Source: Porphyrobacter sp.
Lineage (GTDB): Bacteria; Pseudomonadota; Alphaproteobacteria; Sphingomonadales; Sphingomonadaceae
Assembly (NCBI GenBank): GCA_017744315.1
Contig: JAGIBN010000002.1
Coordinates: 124,001-188,000 of the forward strand
DNA: 64,000 bases
Reading direction: 5' to 3'
The notes under the pieces: generated by a model
Database searches by the model: none
What the model was told of the DNA's origin: nothing
The model's input: the letters and a program-made list of their open reading frames with translations, nothing else
Position numbers and translations under genes: made by a program
Shown here: positions 16,209 to 25,012 of the stretch, in pieces
Numbering within the stretch: the stretch's first letter is position 1
Layout of the letters: each line of letters begins with the position of its first letter

Positions 16209-17131
16209 CAGGCCACTCCCGCAATCACGCGCGCGACCAGGTCGGGATCAAACGGGCGTAAGTCGTCTATTTTCTCACCAACGCCGATCGCGTGGATCGG
16301 CAGGCCATACTGTTCCGCCGCGGCCACCAGCACGCCGCCGCGCGCGGTGCCGTCGAGCTTGGTCATGATCAGCCCCGTCACGCCGGCAACCTCGCGGAAG
16401 ACATCGATCTGCGCGAGGGCGTTCTGACCATTGGTCGCGTCGAGCACCAGAACCACGTCGTGCGGCGCTTCGGGATTGAGGCGGCCGAGGACGCGGCGGA
16501 TCTTGGCCAACTCATCCATAAGCTCGCGCTTGTTCTGCAGGCGCCCAGCGGTGTCGACAACCAGGGCGTCTATGCCGGTATCGGTCGCCTGCTTGACCGC
16601 GTCGAACACGATGCTGGCCGGGTCCCCGCCTTCCGGCCCGCGGACGATATCGACCCCGATCCGGTCGGCCCAGACCGCCAGCTGACCAATCGCCGCGGCG
16701 CGAAACGTGTCGCCGGCGGCCAGGAGCACGCCGTAGTCCTCTTCCTGAAACAGATGAGCGAGCTTCGCAATCGTAGTAGTCTTGCCGCTACCGTTGACGC
16801 CAATCACCAGGATCACCTGGGGGCGAGGGAAAGCGGTAATCTCAAGCGGCTTTGCCACTGGGCGCAGGATCGCGGCGATCTCTTCGGCTACCGCTTCCTT
16901 GAGTTCTCGCTCGGTGATCGACAGCCCAAAGCGCTTCTCGGCAAGCTTGTTGCGGATGCGCGCTGCGGCACTGGGGCCGAGGTCGGACAGGATCAGCGCA
17001 TCCTCGACCTCGTCGAGCGTACGGTCATCAAGTTTCGCGGTGCCGACTACTCCGGTGAGGTTCTCGGACAACCGCTCGGACGTCTTGCGGAAGCCTCCGA
17101 ACAGGCGTTCGCTCCAGGTCGCCTCGCTCAT
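16208..17131 (-). CDS. ftsY: Signal recognition particle receptor FtsY
   Basis: FtsY docks SRP-ribosome complexes to the membrane. The 307-aa protein lacks the long acidic A domain of E. coli FtsY, as is usual in alphaproteobacteria. It has the N domain, then the SRP-type GTPase motifs: P-loop GVNGSGKTTTIAKLA, DTFRAAA, DTAGR and TKLDGTARGG. It overlaps mtaB by four bases and yciB by one. Confidence 0.97.
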   Translation of the reverse strand: MSEATWSERLFGGFRKTSERLSENLTGVVGTAKLDDRTLDEVEDALILSDLGPSAAARIRNKLAEKRFGLSITERELKEAVAEEIAAILRPVAKPLEITAFPRPQVILVIGVNGSGKTTTIAKLAHLFQEEDYGVLLAAGDTFRAAAIGQLAVWADRIGVDIVRGPEGGDPASIVFDAVKQATDTGIDALVVDTAGRLQNKRELMDELAKIRRVLGRLNPEAPHDVVLVLDATNGQNALAQIDVFREVAGVTGLIMTKLDGTARGGVLVAAAEQYGLPIHAIGVGEKIDDLRPFDPDLVARVIAGVA

Positions 17132-18300
17132 TGTAGCAGGCCCCTTTCGAGGGACTTGGGGTTGATCGAAACGATCCGGCCACGCTCGGTTCCGGCGGGG
17201 AGCGTAACGCGCGCGAAATTCTCCGCGTGGCCGGTGCCGTCGGCTTCGGCGAGCACACTGAGTTCGCGGCCGACAAGCCCGGCGAGCCAGTCTTGCCGCA
17301 CGGCATCTGCTTCGGCCCGCAATTCGCCGGCGCGCCTACGGATCGTGGCCTTGTCGACTTGAGGCATGCGTGCCGCGGGGGTGTCGGGGCGTGGGGAATA
17401 TGGAAATACGTGGCAGTGAACCACCTGAAGCTCCCGAATGATCGAGCGATTGGCTTGGTGCATGGTTTCGTCTTCGGTCGGAAACCCGGCAATGAGATCG
17501 GCCCCGACCGCGAGTTCGGGCCGCTTTGCGCGAAGCCTCTCCACCAACCTGACGGCATCCGCGCGCTGGTGGCGCCGCTTCATGCGCTTGAGGATCAGGT
17601 CGTCGCCGTGCTGCAGCGAGAGATGGATGTGGGGCATCAACCGAAGCTCGCTCTCGAACATTTCGATAAGCTCGGGATCGATCTCGACCCCGTCGAGCGA
17701 CGACAGGCGCAGGCGCGCAAGTTCGGGAAAGGCGGAAAGTACGGCTTTCGCGAGGCTGCCCAGGCCCGGCTGTCCCGACAGATCGTGGCCCCAGCTCGTG
17801 ACGTCGACTCCGGTGAGCACGACTTCGGAGGCGCCGCGCTCCAGATGGCGCTCGACCTCCTGCAGCACGCTCGCGACCGTCAACGATCGACTGCGACCGC
17901 GACCTCGGGGGATTACGCAAAAGGTGCAGGCGTGATCGCAACCGTTCTGGACCGCGATGAAGGCGCGGGTGTGAAGCGTGGAGACCGGCGCAGGATTGCC
18001 CGGAATATTCCAGGCGCGCGGATCAAGTTTGCTCTCGTTCGCGATCAGCCCATCAACTTCGGGCATTGTCCCGAGAGCTTCGCGTTCGATTTCCGCTGCG
18101 CACCCGGTCACCAGCAGGCGCGCATCGGGATTGGCGCGGCGGGCTTTACGAATGGCCTGGCGAGTCTGCCGAACCGCCTCGGCCGTCACAGCGCAGCTAT
18201 TCACGACCACGACGTTGTGTTCGTTCGCGAGAAGCGCCCGGATTGTTTCGCTTTCGGCAAGGTTGAGGCGACAACCCAGCGAAATGACTTCAGCGGTCAC
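17128..18300 (-). CDS. mtaB: tRNA t6A37 methylthiotransferase MtaB
   Basis: MtaB is a radical-SAM enzyme that converts t6A to ms2t6A at position 37 of tRNAs reading ANN codons. The 390-aa protein has an N-terminal UPF0004 domain with its three cysteines (ISLGCRLN, NSCAV, TGCAAE) and the radical-SAM motif CDHACTFC for the 4Fe-4S cluster. Longer relatives (MiaB, RimO) differ in spacing. The GTG start at 18300 overlaps the dapF stop (GTGA), and MtaB-type proteins normally begin just before VISLGCRLN, so the longer upstream reading is rejected. Confidence 0.93.
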   Translation of the reverse strand: MTAEVISLGCRLNLAESETIRALLANEHNVVVVNSCAVTAEAVRQTRQAIRKARRANPDARLLVTGCAAEIEREALGTMPEVDGLIANESKLDPRAWNIPGNPAPVSTLHTRAFIAVQNGCDHACTFCVIPRGRGRSRSLTVASVLQEVERHLERGASEVVLTGVDVTSWGHDLSGQPGLGSLAKAVLSAFPELARLRLSSLDGVEIDPELIEMFESELRLMPHIHLSLQHGDDLILKRMKRRHQRADAVRLVERLRAKRPELAVGADLIAGFPTEDETMHQANRSIIRELQVVHCHVFPYSPRPDTPAARMPQVDKATIRRRAGELRAEADAVRQDWLAGLVGRELSVLAEADGTGHAENFARVTLPAGTERGRIVSINPKSLERGLLQ

Positions 18301-19106
18301 GCAAAGTCGCCCCAGTCGAACGTGCCGCGGAAACTCTCGGTGGCCGGGCCGGTCATGATGATACGGCCGTCCTCGCCCCATTCAATCAGCAGCGATCCGC
18401 CCGGCAGATGCACTGTCACCTCGCGCTCGGTCAGTCCGCGGCGGATGGCCGCGACCGCAGCCGCACAGGCCCCGGTCCCGCAGGCGCGCGTCAGGCCCGC
18501 CCCACGCTCCCAGACACGAAGCCGTACTCTGTCCCGGCTTTCGACAGTGGCGACGCCCACGTTGACCCGGTCGGGAAACAGCGGATCGTTCTCAATCACG
18601 GGTCCCAGACGGTCGAGCGCGACGGCGTCGCAATCGTCGACGAAGAACACCGCGTGCGGATTCCCGAGGTTGACCGCGGTAGGCTGCTCGAGCTCTTCCC
18701 AGCCAACTGGGAGAGAGGCCGTATCCATCGCGTAGGCGAGGGGAATTGCTTCCCACTCAAAGCGAGGTTCGCCCATGTCGACCGCTGCACCGCCGTCACT
18801 TGGCTGTACTGCCAGGATTCCAGCGAGCGTCTCGATCCGGGCGGGCGAGCCATGGAGCATGGCGACCGCGCGGGTGGCGTTGCCGCAAGCTTCCACTTCA
18901 CTGCCGTCGGCGTTGAAGATGCGCATGCGGAAATCGGCGATCTCGGACGGTTCCAGCAAGATCATTTGATCGCAGCCAATGCCTGTCCGGCGATCGGCCA
19001 GCGAGCGCGCCAGAGACGCCGTGATCGGCGGCAGGGGATGGACGCGCGTGTCGAGCACGACAAAGTCGTTCCCCAGGCCGTGCATCTTGGTGAAGGCTGC
19101 GCGCAT
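18297..19106 (-). CDS. dapF: Diaminopimelate epimerase
   Basis: DapF interconverts LL- and meso-diaminopimelate for lysine and peptidoglycan synthesis. The 269-aa protein has both catalytic cysteines, Cys74 in EACGNATRA and Cys209 in RACGTGAC, plus the start motif FTKMHGLGNDF. The ATG at 19106 has AGGTGA in front. An in-frame GTG three codons upstream has no good ribosome site. It is the first gene of the dapF-mtaB-ftsY-yciB run. Confidence 0.96.
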   Translation of the reverse strand: MRAAFTKMHGLGNDFVVLDTRVHPLPPITASLARSLADRRTGIGCDQMILLEPSEIADFRMRIFNADGSEVEACGNATRAVAMLHGSPARIETLAGILAVQPSDGGAAVDMGEPRFEWEAIPLAYAMDTASLPVGWEELEQPTAVNLGNPHAVFFVDDCDAVALDRLGPVIENDPLFPDRVNVGVATVESRDRVRLRVWERGAGLTRACGTGACAAAVAAIRRGLTEREVTVHLPGGSLLIEWGEDGRIIMTGPATESFRGTFDWGDFA

Positions 19107-19155
19107 GGCTTTCACCTAGGAGCCGCGCGGCGTCAGGGCAATGGGCGGAAAGGGC

Positions 19156-20844
19156 TTAACCCGCCTTGCGGTCGGCCGCTTTGTCCTCATCCGTCAGCTC
19201 ACCGGCCGGCATGGGCTCCGTCGCCGGCTTGCCGTTGACCAGCAAGTCGAGCCGGGCGAGCCGTGCGCGGGTGGCGACGGCATCCTCCGGCAGACCGTAG
19301 AGATAGCCCTGGCCCTTCAGCTGGCCAAAGCTGCGCAGCTTTTCCAGGATCTCGTGTGATTCGACCCCTTCCGCCGTCATCGGCAGTGACAGGTCGCGCC
19401 CGAGCGACACAATCGCTTCGACGAGCTCATGCCCCATGCCCTCGTTCGCCAGTTCGCTGACGAAGCTGCGGTCGATCTTGAGGCGGTCGAACGGGAGCGC
19501 CCGCAGCTGCGAGAGGCTCGAATAGCCCGTCCCGAAGTCGTCGAGGCTGATGCGGATGCCCTGGTTCTTCAGGCTGGTCACCATGGCGCGCACAGCACCA
19601 AGGTTCTCATGCAGGCAGCTCTCGGTAATCTCGACTTCCAGCCGGCTGGGCGGAAATCCGCTTTCGATCAGCAGGCGAAGGAGCTTCTGGGCGAACCAAG
19701 GATCGCGCATCTGCAAGGGCGAGACGTTGACCGACAGCGTCAGCTTCTGATGCCACTCTTTGGCATCATCCAAGGCCTGGCGAATGAGCGATTCCGACAG
19801 CGCACCAATCTGGTCGATTTCCTCGGCGATCGGGATGAAGGTGTCCGGATTGACCAGCCCGAAGAGCGGCGATTGCCAGCGCGCGAGCATCTCGAACCCG
19901 ACAAGCTCGCCGCTTTCGAGGTCGATCTGCTGTTCGTAGTACGGCACGAACTCGCCCGCTGGAATGCCGCGACGAATGCCGGTCTCAAGATCGTTCCGAT
20001 GGCGCAGTTCGCGTTCCATCGCAGGTTCGAACCAGAAATAGCGATTACGGCCGTGTTTCTTGGCGTGGTACATGGCCATGTCGGCGTGATGGATCAGACC
20101 CTCAGCGTTGGGCTCTATCCCCTCGAAATGCTCGCCGCTGCTGGCCATGCCGATTGAGACGGCCGCTTCCAGCTGCATCTCGTAGGCATTGATCGGAGCC
20201 GATACCGAGGCGATCAGTTGCAGCGCCAGCCGGTCGATCTCTCCGCTGTCGCGCGGATCGTAGGGAAGGGCGCAGACGAATTCGTCGCCACCGATGCGGG
20301 CCAGAATGCCCTCGCTGGGCAAAAGCTCTCCGATCCTGCGTGCAATCTCCACCAAGACGGCGTCACCCATCTTGTGGCCATTGAGGTCGTTGATCTGCTT
20401 GAACTTGTCGAGATCGACCATCAGCAGAGCGACTTCCCTGCGGCTGGCGTGCGAATCTGCCAGCAATTTGTCGATCGCCGGGCCGCCGCTGCGGCGGTTG
20501 AGGCTACCGGTCAGGGGATCCATTGCGGCGAGCTGGTTCGCCCTTTCTTCAGCGCGGCGGCGCTCAGCCACCTCTTCGTGAAGATCGGAGTAGCGGCGCC
20601 ATCCGAAGATCAGCAGTGCGATATTCAACAGCACAGTGGCGCTGAGAGCCGAGTCCGGCTGGGGGCCAAAGCCGAGGAAGGAGCGTACGATCTTGTGCAT
20701 GATCGTTCCGCCGGTGCCGACAAACAGAATAATCGCCGCTACCGCCACCCCTAGGGCGACGATATCCCTCTCCGCCTTGGCGGTGCCGGGAAGGCTCGAC
20801 CTGAATTTGCCGACAGAGTGCTTCACAGAGACTTGAGATCCCAT
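19156..20844 (-). CDS. Membrane-bound GGDEF-EAL cyclic-di-GMP protein
   Basis: The 562-aa protein has two N-terminal membrane spans (about residues 27-50 and 68-84), a short coiled coil, a GGDEF domain and an EAL domain. The cyclase motif is intact (RIGGDEF). The phosphodiesterase motif reads EML with its glutamate kept, and the other catalytic signatures are present (NVSP, EITES, DDFGTGYSS, LKIDRSF, AEGVE). It could therefore make or degrade c-di-GMP; which dominates is not predictable. No PAS or other sensory domain is seen, apart from the membrane region. Its promoter region is shared with the divergent EVE gene. Confidence 0.92.
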   Translation of the reverse strand: MGSQVSVKHSVGKFRSSLPGTAKAERDIVALGVAVAAIILFVGTGGTIMHKIVRSFLGFGPQPDSALSATVLLNIALLIFGWRRYSDLHEEVAERRRAEERANQLAAMDPLTGSLNRRSGGPAIDKLLADSHASRREVALLMVDLDKFKQINDLNGHKMGDAVLVEIARRIGELLPSEGILARIGGDEFVCALPYDPRDSGEIDRLALQLIASVSAPINAYEMQLEAAVSIGMASSGEHFEGIEPNAEGLIHHADMAMYHAKKHGRNRYFWFEPAMERELRHRNDLETGIRRGIPAGEFVPYYEQQIDLESGELVGFEMLARWQSPLFGLVNPDTFIPIAEEIDQIGALSESLIRQALDDAKEWHQKLTLSVNVSPLQMRDPWFAQKLLRLLIESGFPPSRLEVEITESCLHENLGAVRAMVTSLKNQGIRISLDDFGTGYSSLSQLRALPFDRLKIDRSFVSELANEGMGHELVEAIVSLGRDLSLPMTAEGVESHEILEKLRSFGQLKGQGYLYGLPEDAVATRARLARLDLLVNGKPATEPMPAGELTDEDKAADRKAG

Positions 20845-20934
20845 ACCCTTTCGGCATCAATGGCCGAACTCATTCAAAATTCCGTTAATTGCGGCGAACC
20901 AGTCGCCACAGTGCGGAAAACAGAGGGCAATTTC

Positions 20935-21339
20935 GTGCAACAATATTGGCTGATCAAATCAGAACCCGCCGCCTATAGCTGGGACGATCTGATCAAAGAC
21001 GGCGAAACATTGTGGGATGGTGTTCGCAATCATCGGGCTGCGAATAACCTCAGAACGATGAAAGTTGGCGATCAGGCTTTTTTCTATCATTCCGTAACCG
21101 GCAAGGAGATCGTCGGCATTGTCGAGATCAGCGTTGCGGGACTGTCCGATCCCAAGGATCCGGCCTGGGCAGCGGTGAAAGTGAAGCCGGTCCGCGCCCT
21201 CGATCGCGCTATTTCGCTGGCGGAAATCAAGGCCGACACGTCCCTCGCCGAAATCGAGCTCGTGCGCCTTTCACGCCTGTCCGTGGCAGAAATCCGCCCG
21301 TCCGAATGGAACCACATCATTTCGCTCACAAAGGCCTGA
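20935..21339 (+). CDS. EVE-domain protein
   Basis: EVE domains are PUA-like folds thought to bind modified nucleotides in DNA or RNA. The 134-aa product begins QQYWLIKSEP after its start codon and contains WDGVRNHRAANNLR and AFFYHSV, the classic single-domain EVE pattern. The GTG at 20935 is chosen because GAGGG lies eight bases upstream and the family starts exactly here. The in-frame ATG at 20818 would add an unrelated 39-residue extension. Confidence 0.88.
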   Translation: MQQYWLIKSEPAAYSWDDLIKDGETLWDGVRNHRAANNLRTMKVGDQAFFYHSVTGKEIVGIVEISVAGLSDPKDPAWAAVKVKPVRALDRAISLAEIKADTSLAEIELVRLSRLSVAEIRPSEWNHIISLTKA

Positions 21340-21344
21340 TTTCA

Positions 21345-21370
21345 GGAACCTAGGGCGCGAACGCACCGTT
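21345..21370 (+). promoter_or_regulatory. EcfG-type general stress promoter for csbD
   Basis: GGAAC (21345-21349), a 17-base spacer, then CGTT (21367-21370) match the -35/-10 consensus of the alphaproteobacterial general-stress sigma factor EcfG. The site lies about 49 bases upstream of the csbD-like ATG and just after the EVE gene stop. CsbD-type genes are frequent members of general-stress regulons, which supports the call. Confidence 0.7.
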
Positions 21371-21418
21371 CGTTTCCTGTGAGGTGGTGCACGGTGCGCT
21401 GCCAACAGGAGAGACACC

Positions 21419-21589
21419 ATGGGCGAGCTTTCGAGCAAAGCCAAAGGCATGGCTAACGAAGCAATCGGCAAGGCCAAGCAAGGGTCGGACGATCCGGCAA
21501 AGCGCGCAGAAGGTCGCGCGCAGGAGCGCAAGGGCGAAGCCCAGAACTTGAAGGGCAGCGTGCAAGGCGCCCTCGGCGACAAGATCTGA
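21419..21589 (+). CDS. CsbD-family stress protein
   Basis: A 56-aa hydrophilic Lys/Gly/Ala-rich protein (MGELSSKAKGMANEAIGKAKQ...) with the CsbD repeat pattern KxKGxxxEAxGK...GxxxxxKGxxQ. CsbD proteins accumulate under general stress; the molecular role is unknown. AACAGGAGAGA provides the ribosome site. The gene is preceded by an EcfG-like promoter and followed by a terminator, so it appears to be a single-gene unit. Confidence 0.88.
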   Translation: MGELSSKAKGMANEAIGKAKQGSDDPAKRAEGRAQERKGEAQNLKGSVQGALGDKI

Positions 21590-21610
21590 TCGCTGCCGAG
21601 ATCGAACTCA

Positions 21611-21641
21611 GGGTCGCCCTCCAGGGGGCGGCCCTTCGTTT
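21611..21641 (+). terminator. Terminator between csbD and the convergent ThDP enzyme gene
   Basis: GGGTCGCCC (21611-21619) pairs with GGGCGGCCC (one G-T pair) around a short TCCA-containing loop, followed by TTCGTTTGT. It lies 22 bases after the csbD stop. Confidence 0.7.
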
Positions 21642-21642
21642 G

Positions 21643-23298
21643 TCACGCCTTGGCGCGCAGTCCGCTCACCGTCGCGCCGCCTGCGCTCAATTGCTCGACC
21701 TCGATGATGCAGTGGATCAGGCGAAGGCCTTCGAGGCGAGTTGCCGCGACCAACGCTGCCTCAAACTCCGCAGTCGTTTCCACGCGCTTCGTCCAGGCCC
21801 CGAAAGCGGCGCCAAACATCGCGAAGTCGGGATTGGCGAGGTCGGTCCCTGAGACGCGGCTGGGATAGGTCCGCTCCTGATGCATGCGGATCGTTCCGTA
21901 AGAGCCGTTGTCGACCACGATTACGAGCAAGTTGCAGTCATACTGAGCCGCGGTTGCCAGTTCCTGTCCGTTCATCAGAAAGTCACCATCGCCCGCGACT
22001 GCAACGACGAGCCGCTCCGGGTGCCGCAAGGCCGCGGCCACAGCTGCCGGCACCCCATAGCCCATGGCTCCGGCAGTCGGCGCCAGTTGAGACGGATAGC
22101 CCGCGTAAGGCCAGTACCTGTGCCACCAGCCCGAGAAGTTGCCCGCGCCGTTGCACACGATTGTGTCGGCGGGCAGCTCGCGGCGAGCGAGGGCTAGGCA
22201 GGCGGCAAGGTCGAGACGGTAGCCGCCATTGCCCGGCGTCGACCAGGCGAGCCATTCCTGATGCGCATCGGCTCCGGCGTCGAACGGGATAACGCCCCCT
22301 TCTTCCCATAGCGCGGCGCTTTCGGCGAACTCGTCAACGTCGGCACAGATCGCAAGATCGGTGCGATAGACGCGGTTCAGTTCGTTCGGGTCGGGATGAA
22401 CGTGGATCAGTGTCTGTCCCGGATGCTCGAGCGTCACCAACTCGTATCCATCCGTCGTGGCTTCGCCGAGGCGGGAGCCTACAACGAGGATGACGTCGGC
22501 CGCCTTAATACGTTCGACCAACTTCGGGTTGGGGCCATAGCCAAGGTTGCCCGCAAAAACCTGCGAAGCTGGCGGTATGGCGTCCTGCCGGCGAAAGGCC
22601 GTGGCGACGGGAATGCCAATGCGTTCCGCAAAGTCGGTGAAATACTGCCTGGCCTTGGCGTTCCATCCTGCTCCGCCGATGATCGCCACCGGGGCAGCGG
22701 CATCGCCGATCAGGTCGAGCATCGTCGCCATGGCGTCGGGGCAGGGCGCCTGCGCCGGCCTGCAGACGTAGGGGCGGGGCGCGCCCTTGAGATCGCTCTC
22801 GTGCAGCATGTCTTCTGGCAAGGCGAGCACGACAGGGCCCGGGCGGCCGGAGATCGCCATTGCGTAGGCGCGAGCGACGTATTCCGGAATGCGGGCTGCA
22901 TCCTCGATTCGGGCGGACCACTTGGCGATCGGTGCAAAGAAGGCCGGAAAATCGACTTCCTGGAAGCCTTCGCGGTCGCGCATCGAGCGGTCGACGTCGC
23001 CGATGAACAGGATCATTGGCTGCGAGTCCTGAAACGCTACGTGGACGCCGATGCTGGCGTTGGTCGCCCCAGGCCCGCGGGTGACGAAACAAACTCCCGG
23101 CCGCCCCGTCATGGCTCCGTCAGCGCAGGCCATAAAGGCCGCGCCCCCTTCTTGCCTGCAAGTAACCGTTTGAATTTGGTTCGTTTCGCCGAGCGCATCG
23201 AGTACCGGGAGGAAGCTTTCCCCAGGCACGTTGAAGATGCGTTCGCAGCCCTGTTCAACCAGGCAATCAACAAGCAGCCTGGCAGCCGTTGAAGTCAT
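21643..23298 (-). CDS. ThDP-dependent enzyme of the acetolactate synthase family
   Basis: The 551-aa protein has the three domains of ThDP enzymes. The N-terminal pyrimidine domain carries the cofactor-activating glutamate (CRQEGGAAFMA), the middle domain is Rossmann-like, and the C-terminal domain has the diphosphate motif GDGDFLMN...VVDNGSYG. It resembles the catalytic acetolactate synthase subunit, but no regulatory ilvN follows. It could also be an oxalyl-CoA, benzoylformate or glyoxylate-type carboligase. The start at MTSTAARLL (23298) fits the family, although no clear ribosome site is seen. The 102 bases upstream hold no feature I can name. Confidence 0.8.
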   Translation of the reverse strand: MTSTAARLLVDCLVEQGCERIFNVPGESFLPVLDALGETNQIQTVTCRQEGGAAFMACADGAMTGRPGVCFVTRGPGATNASIGVHVAFQDSQPMILFIGDVDRSMRDREGFQEVDFPAFFAPIAKWSARIEDAARIPEYVARAYAMAISGRPGPVVLALPEDMLHESDLKGAPRPYVCRPAQAPCPDAMATMLDLIGDAAAPVAIIGGAGWNAKARQYFTDFAERIGIPVATAFRRQDAIPPASQVFAGNLGYGPNPKLVERIKAADVILVVGSRLGEATTDGYELVTLEHPGQTLIHVHPDPNELNRVYRTDLAICADVDEFAESAALWEEGGVIPFDAGADAHQEWLAWSTPGNGGYRLDLAACLALARRELPADTIVCNGAGNFSGWWHRYWPYAGYPSQLAPTAGAMGYGVPAAVAAALRHPERLVVAVAGDGDFLMNGQELATAAQYDCNLLVIVVDNGSYGTIRMHQERTYPSRVSGTDLANPDFAMFGAAFGAWTKRVETTAEFEAALVAATRLEGLRLIHCIIEVEQLSAGGATVSGLRAKA

Positions 23299-23400
23299 TG
23301 GAGAGGAGTAGCGAGGCCTCGCGTCGGTAGCAACCTCTGTGCAATCCCGGGACATACCCGGATAGGCGGATACCAAAGGGTTACTAAATCGTTACGCAGC

Positions 23401-23604
23401 ATGACTATGCGCCGTTCATTGGTCCTCACCGACGAGTCAGCCCGGCATCCGTTCCGGGCTTCCCTGCCACCTCAATGGCGGGAATTCCGCCATGAATATG
23501 CTGAGCCGCGTGCCCCGTGGCGAAGTCAGCTCGCGCTGGATGTCCAGGGTTTTGCTCAGGCCTATTGTGCCTGCTTCCTCGCGATATTGGCCTTTATCAT
23601 CTGA
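23401..23604 (+). CDS. Possible small membrane-tail protein (hypothetical)
   Basis: A 67-aa reading frame with a protein-like composition: a charged N-terminal part (LPPQWREFRHEYAEPR) and a hydrophobic C-terminus (AYCACFLAILAFII) that could be a membrane anchor. No convincing ribosome site is visible, and the frame overlaps the end of the convergent transporter gene by eight bases. I do not recognise a family. It is the only candidate gene in the 298-base gap between the flanking minus-strand genes. Confidence 0.35.
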   Translation: MTMRRSLVLTDESARHPFRASLPPQWREFRHEYAEPRAPWRSQLALDVQGFAQAYCACFLAILAFII

Positions 23605-24928
23605 CTTCGATCTGGGCGGTGGCCAGGGCGTGCCGCTCCGCTTGATAGAGACGAGCCCCGAGCCAGGCCGAGATCAGGCACATGGCAGCGCTCAGCAGTA
23701 ATTGCTCGACGATAGCGATGCCCAACGAGCTCAGGCCGACCGCGATGAGCGAGCCGATCACCATCGCCCCCGAATTCACGATATTGTTTGCCGCAACCGT
23801 GCGCGCCGCGCGGGTGGGGTCGCACTTCGTTGTGAGGAAGGCGTAGAGCGGAACCACGAACATGCCACCTGAGATGGCAATCAGCAGCAGCGTGAGCAGC
23901 ACCATCGGGGCGAGAGGCTGGGTCAGGAATTCACCGACATTCATCAAATCAGTCGGCGCAACTTCGGCTTTCCATTCGTGGCAGACGAACCAGAAACACG
24001 CGACGAAGGCTCCCATGAACAAGACGGAGATCGGGGCGTAGCGGGCCGAGACGTTGCCCTTGAGCAGGGCGTTGATCGCGACAGATCCAATCGCCACGCC
24101 AATTGAGAAGACCACCAGGAACAGGCTCGCGACTTCCTTGCTCGCCATCAGCACGTTCTTGGCGAGCGGCGGGAACTGGATGAACAGCACGGCGCCGATG
24201 GTCCAGAAGAAGCTGATCGCGAGGATGGCGTAGAAGACCTCGCGCAAATGCATCGTGTCTCGCACCAGTTCGATCGAGGCGCGAATCACATGGCGGTCGA
24301 TCGGTTGTCCAGCTTCCAAAGGCGGGGCAGGGGGCACCTGCAGGCTCGTGAAATAGCCGACGATGGCGGTCAGGACGACAGCCAGGGCCGCCCATTCGAC
24401 GTCGATGTAGCCGGCGACGATCGTGCCGGCGAGAATCGCGATGTAGGTGCCAGCTTCGACCAGGCCCGTGCCCGCCAGGACTTCGTCCTTCTCAAGATGC
24501 TGCGGGAGAATCGCGTACTTGATGGGGCCGAAAAAGGTCGAATGGATGCCCATCGCGAACAGGGCGAGCAGCATTAGCGGAATAGCGGCAACCTGGGTCA
24601 GCATGCCTTGCCAGGCCATGACCAGGCCGATGCCGCCGACGATCATGATCCCGATCTCTGCCGCCTTGATCCATCGAATGATCATCGCCTTGTCGCGCAT
24701 GTCGGCGAGTTGCCCGGCGAGGGCGGAAAGCACAAAGAAGGGAAGGATGAACAGGCCCGAGGCAATGGCGCTGAACTTGGCTTCGGCCTCTTCGGAATTG
24801 TAGACGCTGTAGACGACGAACAGCACCATCGCGTTCTTGAACAGATTGTCATTGAAAGCGTTGAAGAGCTGGGTGGCGAAGAGCGGCAGGAATCGCCGCT
24901 GTTTCAGCAGGTGCGTTGATGTCAGCAT
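23597..24928 (-). CDS. MFS transporter, LplT-like (lysophospholipid flipping)
   Basis: The 443-aa, roughly 12-span protein starts with the LplT hallmark FNAFNDNLFKNAMV and a loop RDKAMIIRWIKAAEIG between helices 2 and 3. LplT moves lysophospholipids to the cytoplasmic leaflet, where the acyltransferase Aas repairs them. No Aas gene is adjacent and there is no fused acyltransferase domain, so the substrate is inferred from family only. pgsA, another phospholipid gene, is divergent next door. Confidence 0.75.
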   Translation of the reverse strand: MLTSTHLLKQRRFLPLFATQLFNAFNDNLFKNAMVLFVVYSVYNSEEAEAKFSAIASGLFILPFFVLSALAGQLADMRDKAMIIRWIKAAEIGIMIVGGIGLVMAWQGMLTQVAAIPLMLLALFAMGIHSTFFGPIKYAILPQHLEKDEVLAGTGLVEAGTYIAILAGTIVAGYIDVEWAALAVVLTAIVGYFTSLQVPPAPPLEAGQPIDRHVIRASIELVRDTMHLREVFYAILAISFFWTIGAVLFIQFPPLAKNVLMASKEVASLFLVVFSIGVAIGSVAINALLKGNVSARYAPISVLFMGAFVACFWFVCHEWKAEVAPTDLMNVGEFLTQPLAPMVLLTLLLIAISGGMFVVPLYAFLTTKCDPTRAARTVAANNIVNSGAMVIGSLIAVGLSSLGIAIVEQLLLSAAMCLISAWLGARLYQAERHALATAQIEVR

Positions 24929-25012
24929 GGGTTGGCCCGTTTAGCCGCCTCAACCTTAACGACAATCCTATCGTCGGACTTTTCCCGCGAACTCCGACCG
25001 CCTAGAACCCAC

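Noticed and set aside
16292-17362. 356-aa plus-strand frame opposite ftsY and mtaB
   Set aside because: It is a shadow frame; the minus-strand GTPase motifs fix the real genes.
17227-18735. 502-aa plus-strand frame across mtaB and dapF
   Set aside because: It crosses two firmly identified genes on the opposite strand and its translation has low-complexity composition.
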